From the NCBI GenBank assembly GCA_001414345.1, contig LLCB01000419.1, positions 1 to 40,220 of the forward strand: DNA of 40,220 nucleotides, in the 5' to 3' direction. Both the position numbers and the translations under genes were made by a program. Numbering within the stretch: position 1 is the stretch's first letter; each line of letters starts with the position of its first letter. Below the pieces are notes generated by a model that made no database searches, was not told the origin of the DNA, and worked only from the letters and a program-made list of their open reading frames with translations. Source of the DNA: Hymenoscyphus infarciens. Its lineage: Eukaryota > Ascomycota > Leotiomycetes > Helotiales > Helotiaceae. Shown here piece after piece: positions 22,075-32,057 of this stretch.

Positions 22075-22760
22075 TATAAGGTGTTAAACGCTCTTCTAAG
22101 GCTACCTCTCTTTCTAAAAGCCGTCTAAATAGCACTTGTATACTAAGATTAAGAAGATCCCGACGAAATAATAGTCGAAGAGACTAGTAGGACTTCTTAA
22201 ATATAGACTAGATATAGTCGGTTATATAAGCTTTAGAAGTAGAGAATTAAGAAATAAGGAATTAGCTAGCTAAGCTAGAAAGACGAATAAGTAAGCTTAT
22301 AATTTAAAGTTAATAAAATACTTCGCCTTCTAACCTTCCTCGATCTAATCCTCTTTTGAACCTTTGATTGAACCCTCTTCTACTTCTAAGCTTAAATTTA
22401 TACCCCTTTTAGCTATAGGTAGCTGCCTCTAATACCTTCTAATAACCCTCTTCTAGGGCTACTCTCCTTTTTAAAAGACCTTCTAAACCCTCTCTAATTC
22501 GTAACTATATACTAAGACCTAGAAGATCTCGACGAAATAATAAGTAAGACTTCTTAGATATAGATAATATATTAATAAGATAGTAGTATAAAAATAAAGG
22601 ATAAAACGATCGGTTAGATAAGATAGATATAATTATAAGCGAACTATAAAGTTAATAAATACTCTATCTCTAAACCCTTACTAATCTAACTCTCTTTTAA
22701 ACCTTTATTTAAACCCTTCTTTGCTTTTTAAAGCCTATGTTTAGACCTTCTTTATTTATA
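22075..22760 (+). repeat. Element 2 internal repeat A: ~370-bp tandem duplication
   Basis: Two diverged copies. The marker AGAAGATCCCGACGAAATAATA-like segment is found near 22155 and near 22525, about 370 bp apart. It is preceded in both by CTCTTCTAGGGCTAC-type sequence and followed by TTAATAAA...CTCTTTTAAACC. A third partial start appears at about 22765. Confidence 0.75.
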
Positions 22761-22854
22761 GGCCCCTGCCTCTAATAAACTTTATACTACTTCCTAAACC
22801 TTAAATTAGATATAAATTAGTTAAAATACGCTTTCTATTAAGACGAAATAAAGA

Positions 22855-22930
22855 AGCGAGCTCTTAGCTAAGTTATTACTATCTTTAATCCTAACTAAAT
22901 ATTATCTAACTCTACTCTAAACTCCTCTTA
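22855..22930 (+). repeat. Element 2 repeat C, isolated upstream copy
   Basis: GAGCTCTTAGCTAAGTTATT here matches the tandem copies at about 23975, 24147 and 24306. Confidence 0.7.
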
Positions 22931-23528
22931 AACCTCTACTAGTAAATATTTAAAAGACTATAGTTATAAACCGAGTCCTAGCCGCTAGTATAAAGGTTAA
23001 AAGAGATAGAAGTTAAAAGAGATAGAAGTAGAATTAGAAGAAGATTATACTAAAGAAACTTTTACTAACTTTAAAAGATTACTTTTTAAGTATAGCTATA
23101 CTTAGATAGATACTAGAATTAGAAAGGTTCTTTTATATATAGGATAAAATAAGATTATACCTTAGCTTTAAAACGCTTCTACTACTTTTAAGAGATATTA
23201 GAATTATAACTTTACTAAGATAGTAAATAATCTTTTAGCTATAGATAAGAAGGGATACTAAAGTACTAAATATTTAGAATTAACTATGCTTATTAATATT
23301 AGTACTTTAGTTTAAAAGAATACTTTTTTATTCTTATCTAGTTTAGCTTTAAACTCTCTATGATATAATAGTGAATTATTCTCTACTTTAGAAGTAGAAT
23401 TCGAAATTAGAAGATGTTTAAGTTCTTAAGTACCTTAAAGGGAATAAGGCGGCTTATAGGCCTAAGTAATATAGTTTTATATAACTAGATATCTAAACTT
23501 AGATACTACTATATTTATAACTGTCTCT

Positions 23529-23850
23529 TTATTATCTCTAAATACTTAGATAATAATTTTAACTTTAATAACTTTAGTATTAAGTTTATTTAACTAGCTA
23601 AAACTACCTCTTTTATTATTCTTAGATACTTAGATAATTTAATAAACTTTAGTAATAACTTTATATTTAACTAGCTAAAACTCCTCCTTTTATTATTTTA
23701 AATATTAGATAGTATTTTTTAATATTCGGTAATAACTTCGCCTTTAGCTAGCTAAAACTACTTCTTTTATTATCCTTAGATACTTAGATAATAAATTTTA
23801 ACCTTGATAACTTAGCTATAACCTTGCTTTTAACTAGCTGAAACCTAACC
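23529..23850 (+). repeat. Element 2 internal repeat B: ~80-bp tandem repeat, 4 copies
   Basis: TTTTATTATTCTTAGATACT-type segments begin at about 23529, 23612, 23690 and 23766 (spacing about 83, 78 and 76 bp). Each is followed by TTTAACTTTAATAACTT and an AACTAGCTAAAACTAC junction. Confidence 0.82.
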
Positions 23851-23874
23851 GACTCTGGTATAGAGTCTTATAGT

Positions 23875-24380
23875 TGTTACTTTCTTACTTTCTTTTACTT
23901 CTAGTAGAGCTAGAAGTTCTTTTTTCATCTAAATTTAAATCGGCTACGAATTAAATTAGTATACTCTTAAAAGGATAGTAACCTCTTAGCTGAGTTATTA
24001 CTATCTATGATATTATCGACTTTTCGTTTCTAACTTTACTCTAAGTTCTTACTAACCTTAGTTTAGACGAACTTACTTTCTTTTATATCTAGTAGACTAG
24101 ATGTTTTATTTAAATTCGAATTAGATACGAATTAGTATACTCTTAAAGTAAACTCTTAGCTAAGATATTACTGTTATCTATAACTTTATCTCTTAATATT
24201 TGCCTCTAACTCTAATCTAAATTTACTTCTAACTTTATTCTAAACTTTTTTAGACTTATACTCTTTTAGTAATTTAAATTAGATACGAATTAGTACGCTC
24301 TTAAAGTGAGCTCTTAACTAAGTTATTACTGTCTCTTAACTGAACGACTTCTAACTCTACTCTGAATTCGCCTCTGTCTC
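23875..24380 (+). repeat. Element 2 internal repeat C: ~160-200-bp tandem repeat, 3 copies
   Basis: The core CTCTTAGCTAAGTTATTACT occurs at about 23977, 24149 and 24308. It is preceded by TAGATACGAATTAGTA-CTCTTAAA and followed by a TTTCTAACTTTACTCTAA block. Copies differ by small indels as well as transitions. Confidence 0.8.
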
Positions 24381-24383
24381 TAC

Positions 24384-24440
24384 TTTAAACTTTTTGAACT
24401 TTTTAAACTTTTTAAACTTTTTAAGTTTTAAACTTTTTCT
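24384..24440 (+). repeat. 9-bp microsatellite AAACTTTTT
   Basis: Four to five AAACTTTTT/GAACTTTTT units in a row, ending in AAGTTTTAAACTTTTTC. The period of three codons leads directly into the eroded frame that follows. Confidence 0.85.
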
Positions 24441-25445
24441 AACCTACTAGATAGGATTAGACTATACTCTTTTAGTAAATGTGAATACTTATACTTTAAT
24501 ATTAAAGGATTAGAAATAAAGTCTCTTTTATAAATATCTATAAACTAGGTTAGATATAATTTAGATCCTACTTAGTATTTTATAGACAATTTTTAAGGTT
24601 TACTATATTATCTAAGAGACTTTTATACTAAATATCTAGAAGAGCTAGAACTACTCTAATACCTCTCTAAATAGCTTAATATATAGGAATAAAATAAGAA
24701 TTAGATAAAAGAGTTAATTTATAAAACTCTATTAAATACTTTCTAATTCTAGTTACTCTTAATAAGGAACTTATAATAAAAACCTAAGATAAAATACTAA
24801 CTAGTAGAAATGTTTAAAGTTAATAAAGTAAAGAACTAAGACCGAGTTACTATTGAAATAGAGCCTACTAACCCTCTTTAGACTATAGCTTCTCTTTCCT
24901 CTAACTTATTATCCTTCTCTCTACCCTCCTAAGCGTAAGAAGCTTGAATCGGTTCTTCCTCTACTACCTCCTCTTTATAGAGACGCTTCTTACCTTAGCG
25001 ACCTTCTATAACCGGCTTTAGAAAGGACGCCTATAAACTCTTTAGATAGGCCTTGAAGAGAATCTAAACCTAGGTTTAGATAGAGGTTCTACCCTCTATA
25101 GTATAGTGTAAGAACTGTTGAATATTAGTAAATTAAAAAGTTCTAATAAGTAAGAGGTACTTATAGTAACCTTAGTACGAAGCGCCTAAGTCTCCTCTAG
25201 AAGAGCGAACTACACCTTTAAGCTATTCTTTAGTGCCTTTATACTAGTAACGACTAATACCTTATCTAAGGCCTTTATAGCCTTCTTAACCTCTCTCTTC
25301 TCCTCCTTACTCTAAAGCTTACTAAACTCCTTCCTAATAAACTATAGTAACTACCTAAGTTAGAATAGATTTAGTATATATTTAGGATTAAACTTACTAG
25401 GATATATATAGTATTCTGCTCTATATAGTACCTGTACTTCTTTGA
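24441..25445 (+). pseudogene. RIP-eroded glutamine-rich ORF of LTR element 2
   Basis: A plus-strand frame (codon starts 24441, 24597, 24855) runs about 335 codons to a TGA at 25443-25445. Nearly all interruptions are TAA/TAG; two TGA at about 24939 and 25122 may be former CGA or TGG. The first part reads as a mixed helical protein (YFIDNF, LLYYLRDFYTKYLEELEL, RNLQQKPKIKY with stops as Q). The second is serine/proline-rich (SLSSNLLSFSLPS) with a basic FRKDAYKLFRQ segment and a CKNC pair. The end is rich in glutamine and proline. No retroviral domain recognised. By position (single ORF after a long repeated leader) it parallels the ORF of element 1. The start may lie further upstream, since the 9-bp repeat is also open in frame. 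Confidence 0.52.
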
Positions 25446-26131
25446 CTTCGGCTTCTTGAAAGTATATATATAATCTCTATTCTAAGATTTTACCTAAAGG
25501 TACTAAATATAGTAGACTTAGTAGATAGCTAGAAGCGTACTAGGAGAATACGGAAGAGGTATTTTACTATATTAGATTAGTCTTAAATTAGGTCTAATTA
25601 AGAAGAGAAGAACTTACTTTTATATATATATATAATATATATATATATTCTAGGAGATAAGTTAGTATATAAGAATATACCTAATTAGAAGGTATTCTTA
25701 CTATATATATGTTATTTTAGATAAAAAGAAAAGAAGAAGAGAAGTTAGAATTAGAGAAAAGTCGTCTACTAATATACTACTTATAATAATAGCTGTTGCT
25801 TTATAATTGTTGTTTATTACTTAATAATTACTATTATAATATATAATAATAGTAAGAATATAATAACTCTATAGTAGCGTACTACTTTCTATCTACTAGC
25901 TAATTATTAGCTTCTCTTCTATTTATATCCTATTATTATATAGTATATAGTAGTAAATAAAGAGCGATTAGCTCTTAAATAATAATACTATTAGCTACTA
26001 ACTCTACCTCGACTACTAGATATTATAATAGTAAGATAAAGTTATATTCTTTATAATAAAAAGATAAATAATACTCTAATTAACCCGATACTATGCTAAT
26101 TAATAACTAAAGACTTAGGACGAGTCTTTTT
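25446..26131. other. Element 2 interior between eroded ORF and polypurine tract
   Basis: No gene supported. It contains a TATATATATATA-rich spot at about 25620-25650 and a TAATAATA-rich stretch around 25780-25860. AT content is higher than in the coding part. Confidence 0.6.
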
Positions 26132-26144
26132 AAAGAAGAGGGGA
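26132..26144 (+). promoter_or_regulatory. Polypurine tract of element 2
   Basis: AAAGAAGAGGGGA, thirteen purines in a row immediately before the right LTR. This is the expected site and form of the plus-strand primer for reverse transcription, and it fixes the element's orientation. Confidence 0.88.
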
Positions 26145-26640
26145 TATAATAGTATACTATCTTAGATTATTATATAATAGCTAGATTATTATATAATAGT
26201 ACTATCCTAAATTATTAATATTTATAAAACTGCTAATACTCTTAAGTAGTGCCGATACCTTTAATACCTCTAGAGCCGAGATTACGAATAACCGATACTT
26301 ATATAAGCGAAGTACTAAAGGTATTAATATCTGATATTTATATATAGAAGGGATTAAGGTTTAGATATTATATATTTAGCTTTCTAAAGAATTAGAGGTT
26401 ATATATTTAGCTTTTTAGCTCTTATTATTTAGTATTAGCTATATTAGATAGAGCTCGGTTATTATTATTATTAGAACTTAGAAGCTTCTAACCTTCTTAT
26501 ATATAGACGTTTATATTTAGTATAGTAGAGAGATAGTTATTATTTTCTTCTATATTAGTGCCTAGTATCTATATATGTTATTCTACTATACGTACTCCTA
26601 TATACCTCTACTATAGTTGTATATATTTCGTGTTGTTATA
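26145..26640 (+). repeat. Right LTR of element 2 (496 bp)
   Basis: Same length as the left LTR with only transitions between them. It keeps fewer TG near its start (TATACTATCTTAG where the left copy has TATGCTATCCTGG). Confidence 0.95.
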
Positions 26641-26645
26641 CTAGG
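26641..26645. repeat. Target-site duplication CTAGG, right copy
   Basis: Exact match to 21198-21202. Confidence 0.9.
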
Positions 26646-28569
26646 CTTATTCTTATATATATTTTTTATAAAGCCTAGTAAGAGAGGATTAGTATATAAG
26701 ATTAAAAACCTGTTATTTACTTTATTAGTTAGTTATTTAATATAAGGAAAATATATATATAAGTTATAATATATAACTATTAATAATAAGAGAATAGCTA
26801 AGAGAGTAGGTTAGGTAAAATCCTTATTTACTAAGCCTTTAAACCTCTAACCTTACTCTTACCCTCGACTTCTACTCTTACTCTCGACTTCTACTCTTAC
26901 TCTCGCCTCTTATAACTTAATTATTATATACTTAGAAAACACTATACTATATCTCTAAGAATACTATATTATCGCTATCTTTTATTATATATAATCTTTC
27001 TCTCTTATAATACCTTTTTAACTACTACTTAGCGCTTCTACCTTAATTCTTAAATCTATATACCTATAAAACTAAACCGTTTACCTAATATCGTCTTCTT
27101 TAATTAATTTAGATAATATTACTAATAAAGATTTCTATAGTATTACTAATCCTAATACTTAAGAGGACTATATATACGTTATTATTACTAAGAATATATA
27201 TAAGAAGTTTAATATCCTTTTAAGCTTATTTCTAACTTTTATATAAGATAATACCCTAGAAATAGCTAAAGAGTATACTAAGTAGATTAAGTAGAATAGT
27301 AATATTATAATAGCTTTTAAAAAGTTTAAAGTTACTTTAACTATACTATAAACTAAATAAACTTAAGTTAAAGACTATTATTAAGTTATATAATAATAAA
27401 AAGATAATAAGTATTAAAAGTAGAAAGAGGATACTATTTAAAAGGTATTAAATCTTTTCTTAATAGTTTATATTATAGTACCTTAACTTATATATCTTAG
27501 ATAGTTAATTTCTAGTCTTTAGTAGAGTACTATACCTCTACTCTTTATAAGACTCTTAATATAGGTTTTTTAATTCTTTTACTTAAGTATTACTAACTTT
27601 TAATATCTAGTCTAAAGAGAAGAAACTTAAATCTATATACGAATTTATTAAAGAGAAGAATATATATAAGATCTTAAAGTAACTTAGTAATAAGCTTTAA
27701 TACTAAGCTAAACACGTTTATATTACTACTAGTAGAGAAGCTATTGTTGTAAAAATCGAACCTAAAGAAGATTAGGTTAATATACTATAGATACTACTAT
27801 AGTACTACTAAGACTTTATAATACTACTCTTTCTTTTTTCTATCTCTTAAATACTACTATAATACTCTATCTCCTTAGTAAGGCTACCTTTATATAAAAT
27901 AGTTTAGCTAGTACTTTAAAATAGCTTAATTAGCTTTAACTTCTTTCTTCGTCCTTAATAGTATTTACTATAAATAACTCTGCTATTATAAAAGCCTTTA
28001 ATATATTTAAAGCTACTACTAATACTTAAATAAGTAATAATAATATAGTAGTTAACACTTTAGTAGTAAGTTATAAGCTAGTTTATAGATTCTAGCTAAC
28101 GTTTATAGAACTGATTTAAATCTATTAAAGTTATTAAGAAGCGTAATATTAAAAAGATTACTAAGTAACTTAGAGATAATACTAATCTTTAAATAGGCTA
28201 GGTTATCTAATTAAGAGGTTTATACTATTTTAATTTATTTCTTTTATAAGGTCTCTTTAATAGGTTTTCTTTATAATAAGAGGCTTTTCTTTACTCTTAT
28301 ATTCCTTCTTTAAGTCTTCTTAATTAAGGTTTCTTTTTATAAAATTATAGCTTAGACTAGCGCTTAATATAAAAGCTCTAAAATAAGAAGAATTTAAGAG
28401 ATTAAACTAGCTATTATATAAAGTATTACTTAATTCTCTAGATTACTTAACTAAGTAATAGTATTTAACGTCGTCTTTTCTTTTATTTAGAAAATCTATT
28501 AATTATACTCTTATAGATACTAATAGAATAAATACTAAGTATTAGAACTATACTCTACTATAGTTATAA
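26646..28569. other. RIP-eroded AT-rich DNA, no assignable gene
   Basis: Continuation of the core interrupted by element 2. Near 26870-26915 a short repeat of CTCGACTTCTACTCTTA type occurs three times (about 18-bp period). No frame or element boundary can be defended for the rest. Confidence 0.5.
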
Positions 28570-28671
28570 ACGAAATTTATAAGGTTAATTCTTAATTACT
28601 AACTCTTAGAATATATAAGACTAACTTAATATTCCTTAGTAGTACTATATACTACCTAGCTATCCTTCTTC

Positions 28672-28870
28672 TTCTTTTATATTAGACTATTACTACTTAT
28701 AAAACTACTACTAGAAGTCTTATACTTTTTAGTTAATAGAGAACGAGTACTATTACTACTATCTCTTATCTTCTTTTACGTTAGTCTATTATTACTAGTA
28801 ATACTACTACTAGGAACCTTATACTTTTTAGTTATATTTAAGCAAAGGTTGTTATAAGTAGGCTTATCTA
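28672..28870 (-). repeat. 99-bp direct repeat (33 codons, 2 copies)
   Basis: TTCTTTTATATTAGACTATT and TTCTTTTACGTTAGTCTATT begin 99 bp apart (28672, 28771), and each ends in CTTATACTTTTTAGTTA. On the minus strand they encode TKKYK followed by a serine-rich segment. Confidence 0.85.
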
Positions 28871-28904
28871 GAATAGGCTTGTCTAGAATAGGCTTATATC
28901 TTAA
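28860..28904 (-). repeat. 15-bp repeat encoding KPILD (3 copies)
   Basis: TAGGCTTATCTAGAA, TAGGCTTGTCTAGAA and TAGGCTTATA follow each other with a 15-bp period, in the same minus-strand frame as the neighbouring repeats. Confidence 0.88.
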
Positions 28905-28958
28905 TAGTAAGATAATAACTTAAATAATAGTTTACTAGATATTTAGACTTTAGACATC

Positions 28959-29025
28959 TTCTTTAACTTCTTTAACTCTCTTAACTTTCTTAACTTCCTT
29001 AACTTCTTTAACTTCTTTAAATTCC
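28959..29025 (-). repeat. 9-bp repeat encoding EVK/EFK (7 copies)
   Basis: TTCTTTAAC-type units (CTTTAACTT, CTCTTAACT, TTCTTAACT and so on) repeat seven times with a 9-bp period and in the minus-strand frame of the eroded gene. Confidence 0.85.
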
Positions 29026-29054
29026 TTCTTATTATATTCCTCTTCTTTAGAATT

Positions 29055-29195
29055 CTTTAGAGTAGTAATACTTAATTAAACATCTTCTTTAAATTCCTTA
29101 AATTCTCTAAATTCCTTAAAATCCTCTTTACTATCTTTCTTTTCTTTAGAATCTTTTAGAGTAGTAATACTTAATTAAGTATCTTCTTTATCCTA
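29055..29195 (-). repeat. Second 99-bp direct repeat (33 codons, 2 copies)
   Basis: AGTAGTAATACTTAATTAA occurs at 29061 and 29160, exactly 99 bp apart, each followed by a TCTTCTTTA segment. Confidence 0.85.
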
Positions 29196-30288
29196 TATAG
29201 CTTATAACTAAGCTTTAGCCTATAAATATCTAATCTTAAGGCCTTAAGTAATTATATTATAGTAGATATTATTAAGGCGGTTCTTTCTAGAATTTATTAA
29301 GACTATATTAAATATCTTAATAGTATATGTTTAATAGACTTAGTATAATCCCTCTAAGACGTTCTTACTAATAGTATAGTAATACTAGAAAAGCTTTACT
29401 ATCTTATTATATACTACTAAGCTATATATAAAAGTTTTATTATTAAACTAGTTTACCTTCTATTCTTATAGAATGTCTTTTATACTATATATAAAGTACT
29501 TCTAAGCTATAACTAATATAGTACTAGTATTTCTATATTAAATTACTATATATTATAAAGATAGGTTTAAACTCTTAAATTTAATAAACTAAAATATAAG
29601 TATAAGCGTTCCTAAAACTATAGTATATTCTTTTAAAGGTTTTTTAGTAAGCTGTTATTTATAGTTAGGAAATAGGAATAGGCTAAAACCATATACTCTA
29701 TTAGAAGCTAAAAGAGGATAGACTATTAAAGATATTAATTAAAAGCTAAGCCGTCTTACTAGTCTATAGTTAAAGAGGACCTAGGTATAACTATATATAA
29801 ATTATTAAGTATAAGATATAATAATACTAAGGGCCTTATATAATATAATTTTAAGTATACTACTATTAACTTTATTATAGTATAAGCCCTTTATAGTTAG
29901 TTAAAGAAGGTCTAGTATAAAATAGAAAAGGATTAAATATATATTTAATTTATATAGAGTATATTATATTTCTAAGCTTAAAAATACTAAGTCTGTCTTC
30001 TATCTATTCTTATTAAAATAATTAGTTAAGATACTCTTATTAGTCTTTCTAATATTACTAATAGATATAATATATATAATTAAGGAATCTTAATTATACT
30101 AAATCACCTTATATAGTTTAAATAAGATTATATACTTAGAGTTCTTCTAGAATATAGTAAATTCGTTTCTAAGCTCTTTCTTCTTTATAATTATAAATAG
30201 CTTAGTATCTTATAAGCGTATAACTTTATTATAAAGAAGGGTCTAATCTCTTACCTTCTAGTCTTATAACGTAACTGATTATAATAAG

Positions 30289-31180
30289 ATGACTAAGGAG
30301 AGGTAGTACGGTCTAATAACTATAGCTTTAGACTTTAACCGACGGGTAACGCGTTTTAATATTAGACTATATATTAAAAGTGTTTTAGAATTAATAGTGT
30401 TTTAGATCTAATCTTTAATACTAGTAGTAAAAGAGCTTAGATAATTAACTATTTAATCTATATATAGTAAGGTTTTATAGGCTTTATAGAGATATTTATT
30501 ATTAGAGAAGGGAATTAAAAACAAGTATTCTATTAAAACCGAACCTAGATCTAGTAACCTATTAGAAGAAGCTAATAGTAGTTTATAAAGAGTGTGTAAT
30601 TATATATAGTAGGTGTCTATATTTAAGAGAGGACTTAAACTTATATAAGACTAAAAAGTAATAGAGTAAGGATTTAAGATAGGTTATAATTAAGTATAAT
30701 AGATATTTATATTTAAAGAAGGACTTAGACCTATATAAGGCTAAAGAGTAGTATAGTAAGGATTCTAGATAGGTTATAATTAAGTATAATAGGTGTTTAT
30801 ATTTAAGGAAAAACTTAAACTAGTATAAAACTAAATAGTAGTAGAGTAAGAATAAGAGCTTAAGAGCTCTTATAACCTTGCCGGTTCCTAGAAAGCGTAT
30901 AAGCGAGTATAGTAAGAGTTTATAATAGAGTAACTAGAGTATTATTATAATCTTTTAAGAGGTTAAGTAGTAGAGTAAGAGGCTATAGAAGATCTTTTAA
31001 AAGGAGTTAAATAAGGAATTAATATATAAGGATACTAGTAACTAACCTTTTATATCTAAATTAGCTCCTAATATATAAATAAAAAGAAGAAACTTATATC
31101 TAAAGTATAAGAGAAACGTAATCGCCTTAGCTTAGAATTCTATATTCTTATACCTACTATTATATTATTATAGACTTAGA
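30289..31180 (+). pseudogene. RIP-eroded ORF starting at a surviving ATG, with 90-bp repeats
   Basis: ATG at 30289 opens a plus-strand frame that begins MTKER and can be followed for about 300 codons with TAA/TAG stops only. Pieces include ALDFNRRVTRFNIRLY, KVLQALQRYLLLEKGIKNKY and KTEPRSSNLLEEANSSLQR. Then comes a 30-residue unit (FKxGLxxIQ, IEQGFKIGYN, VQQ) encoded by 90-bp repeats starting at 30610, 30700 and 30790, in frame. Later parts are charged (LEYYYNLLRG, KKKKLISKVQEKRNRLSLEF). A surviving ATG is rare in this core. The frame starts close to the upstream end of the reverse-strand fossil gene, so the two would have been divergent. Beyond about 31180 the frame becomes uncertain. No family recognised. 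Confidence 0.48.
30610..30855 (+). repeat. 90-bp tandem repeat (30 codons, ~2.7 copies)
   Basis: TAGGTGTCTATATTTAAG, TAGATATTTATATTTAAA and TAGGTGTTTATATTTAAG start at 30610, 30700 and 30790. Each unit ends in GATAGGTTATAATTAAGTAT where complete. Confidence 0.92.
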
Positions 31181-31990
31181 AAGTATTATTAACAATTTAC
31201 TATATAGATTTATTATAGTCTCTACCTTAGCTATTCTTAGTATTATACTAACTAAGATAGCGCTTATATACCTATATACTATTTATCTAAGAGTAAGTTA
31301 TCTTATATATATAATATAAGTATTTAACTAGTATAGTTTAGTAAAAGTTTCTATTATAATCCGTTTCTTATTAGCTATATTATATTAGGTTTAAGTAGCT
31401 TTATAAGGCTTTATAGAAGAGTTGTTCTTATAATAGTTATTAATAAATTAGTAAATAGCTATTTAGAAAACTACTTTAGAGTAATTTACTACTAAGTATA
31501 TTAAAATTAATTTAAAGTATAGTAATTTATATAATAATTCGTATTCTTATATAAAGAGCTAAGTATAGCTAAGTTATAGCTAATATTAGAATAACCTTAT
31601 CTCTCTCTTATTTACCTACTAGTATATTTACTAGTACTCTTAGAAAGTAGTAAAACTTTAATCTACTAGGCTCTAATATAAATTTCTATAGCTTTTAGAA
31701 AGCTTACTCTTTAATAAGAGGAGTCTACTATTTTCTACGTAACTTATATAGTTTATTCTATTCTTAGTTTTTTAGTAAGTATAGAGTTAGATACTATATA
31801 AAAGGGAATAACACTATAAGGAAGATAGAACTACTACTACTACTAGGCTTTTATAATTATAAGAAACTAGTACTAACTATTAGCTCTATAATATAGCCTT
31901 TCTAATACTCTTAATTTATTCTAAGCTTAACTTAATTAGTAGGATTCTTATAAAATAAGAAGAATAAGTCTAAAGATACTAAAATAATAT
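31181..31990. other. RIP-eroded DNA, frame ambiguous
   Basis: At least two plus-strand frames (including one with codon start 31343) can be read with TAA/TAG only. It may be the continuation of the gene from 30289 after an intron or frameshift, or link it to the heptad-repeat segment downstream. No frame is supported by repeats. Confidence 0.4.
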
Positions 31991-31994
31991 TAAA

Positions 31995-32057
31995 AAGCTT
32001 TAAACTAGTATATAAATATTATAAACTAATATCTAAAAGCTCTAAATTAATACCTAA
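31995..32057 (+). repeat. 21-bp heptad-encoding repeat (3 copies)
   Basis: AAGCTTTAAACTAGTATATA, ATATTATAAACTAATATCTA and AAGCTCTAAATTAATACCTA, each plus a final A, follow each other with a 21-bp period. Confidence 0.75.

Larger units (their letters stand above)
21203..26640 (+). mobile_element. LTR retroelement 2, complete, 5438 bp, probably non-autonomous
   Basis: Direct LTRs of 496 bp each (21203-21698, 26145-26640) flank a 4446-bp interior, with a 5-bp target-site duplication CTAGG outside. LTR ends read TATAATAG and CTATTATA/TTGTTATA, which are RIP derivatives of a perfect TGTAACAG...CTGTTACA inverted repeat. A polypurine tract, AAAGAAGAGGGGA, touches the right LTR and sets the plus orientation. 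The interior holds three kinds of tandem repeats (22075-24440) and then a glutamine-rich eroded frame (24441-25445). I see no reverse transcriptase or integrase motif. The layout matches element 1 although the sequences are not obviously related. Confidence 0.93.
28570..29960 (-). pseudogene. RIP-eroded reverse-strand ORF with nested in-frame repeats
   Basis: Read on the minus strand, one frame (plus-strand triplet starts divisible by three, e.g. 28863, 28956, 29160) carries only TAA/TAG stops from about 29960 to 28570, roughly 460 codons. The N-terminal two thirds are mixed hydrophobic/basic (RLSFQLISLIVYPLLASNRV, NKIVKLF, SKNVLEGLY, INSRKNRLNN, GLKIRYLQAKAQLQ). The C-terminal part is low complexity: a KEDxQLSITTLKxSKE unit repeated at 99 bp, a 9-bp EVK repeat, a 15-bp KPILD repeat and a 99-bp TKKYKxxSSS unit. 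All four repeats have periods divisible by three and share this one frame, which is good evidence for strand and frame. Family not recognised. Another minus-strand frame upstream (29960-30275) also looks acceptable and may hold the N-terminus after a frameshift or intron. Confidence 0.55.

Noticed and set aside
21203..26640. gag-pol polyprotein in element 2
   Set aside because: No reverse transcriptase YxDD remnant, integrase zinc-binding pattern or protease motif was seen; most of the interior is tandem repeat.
29960..30275. N-terminal extension of the reverse-strand fossil gene
   Set aside because: A minus-strand frame is readable but differs in phase from the repeat-supported frame, and no repeat or start codon fixes it.
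5540..30278. Alternative genetic code with TAA/TAG as glutamine
   Set aside because: Frames ending in TGA with TAA/TAG inside would fit such a code, but CA and TG are depleted on both strands and in non-coding satellites, LTR pairs differ only by transitions, and ATG and TGG codons are nearly missing from the core frames. RIP explains all of this.
29559..30278. Plus-strand frame ending in TGA at 30276
   Set aside because: It is open with TAA/TAG only, but the product is mostly hydrophobic, typical of the antisense of a coding strand, and the minus strand here has better supported frames.
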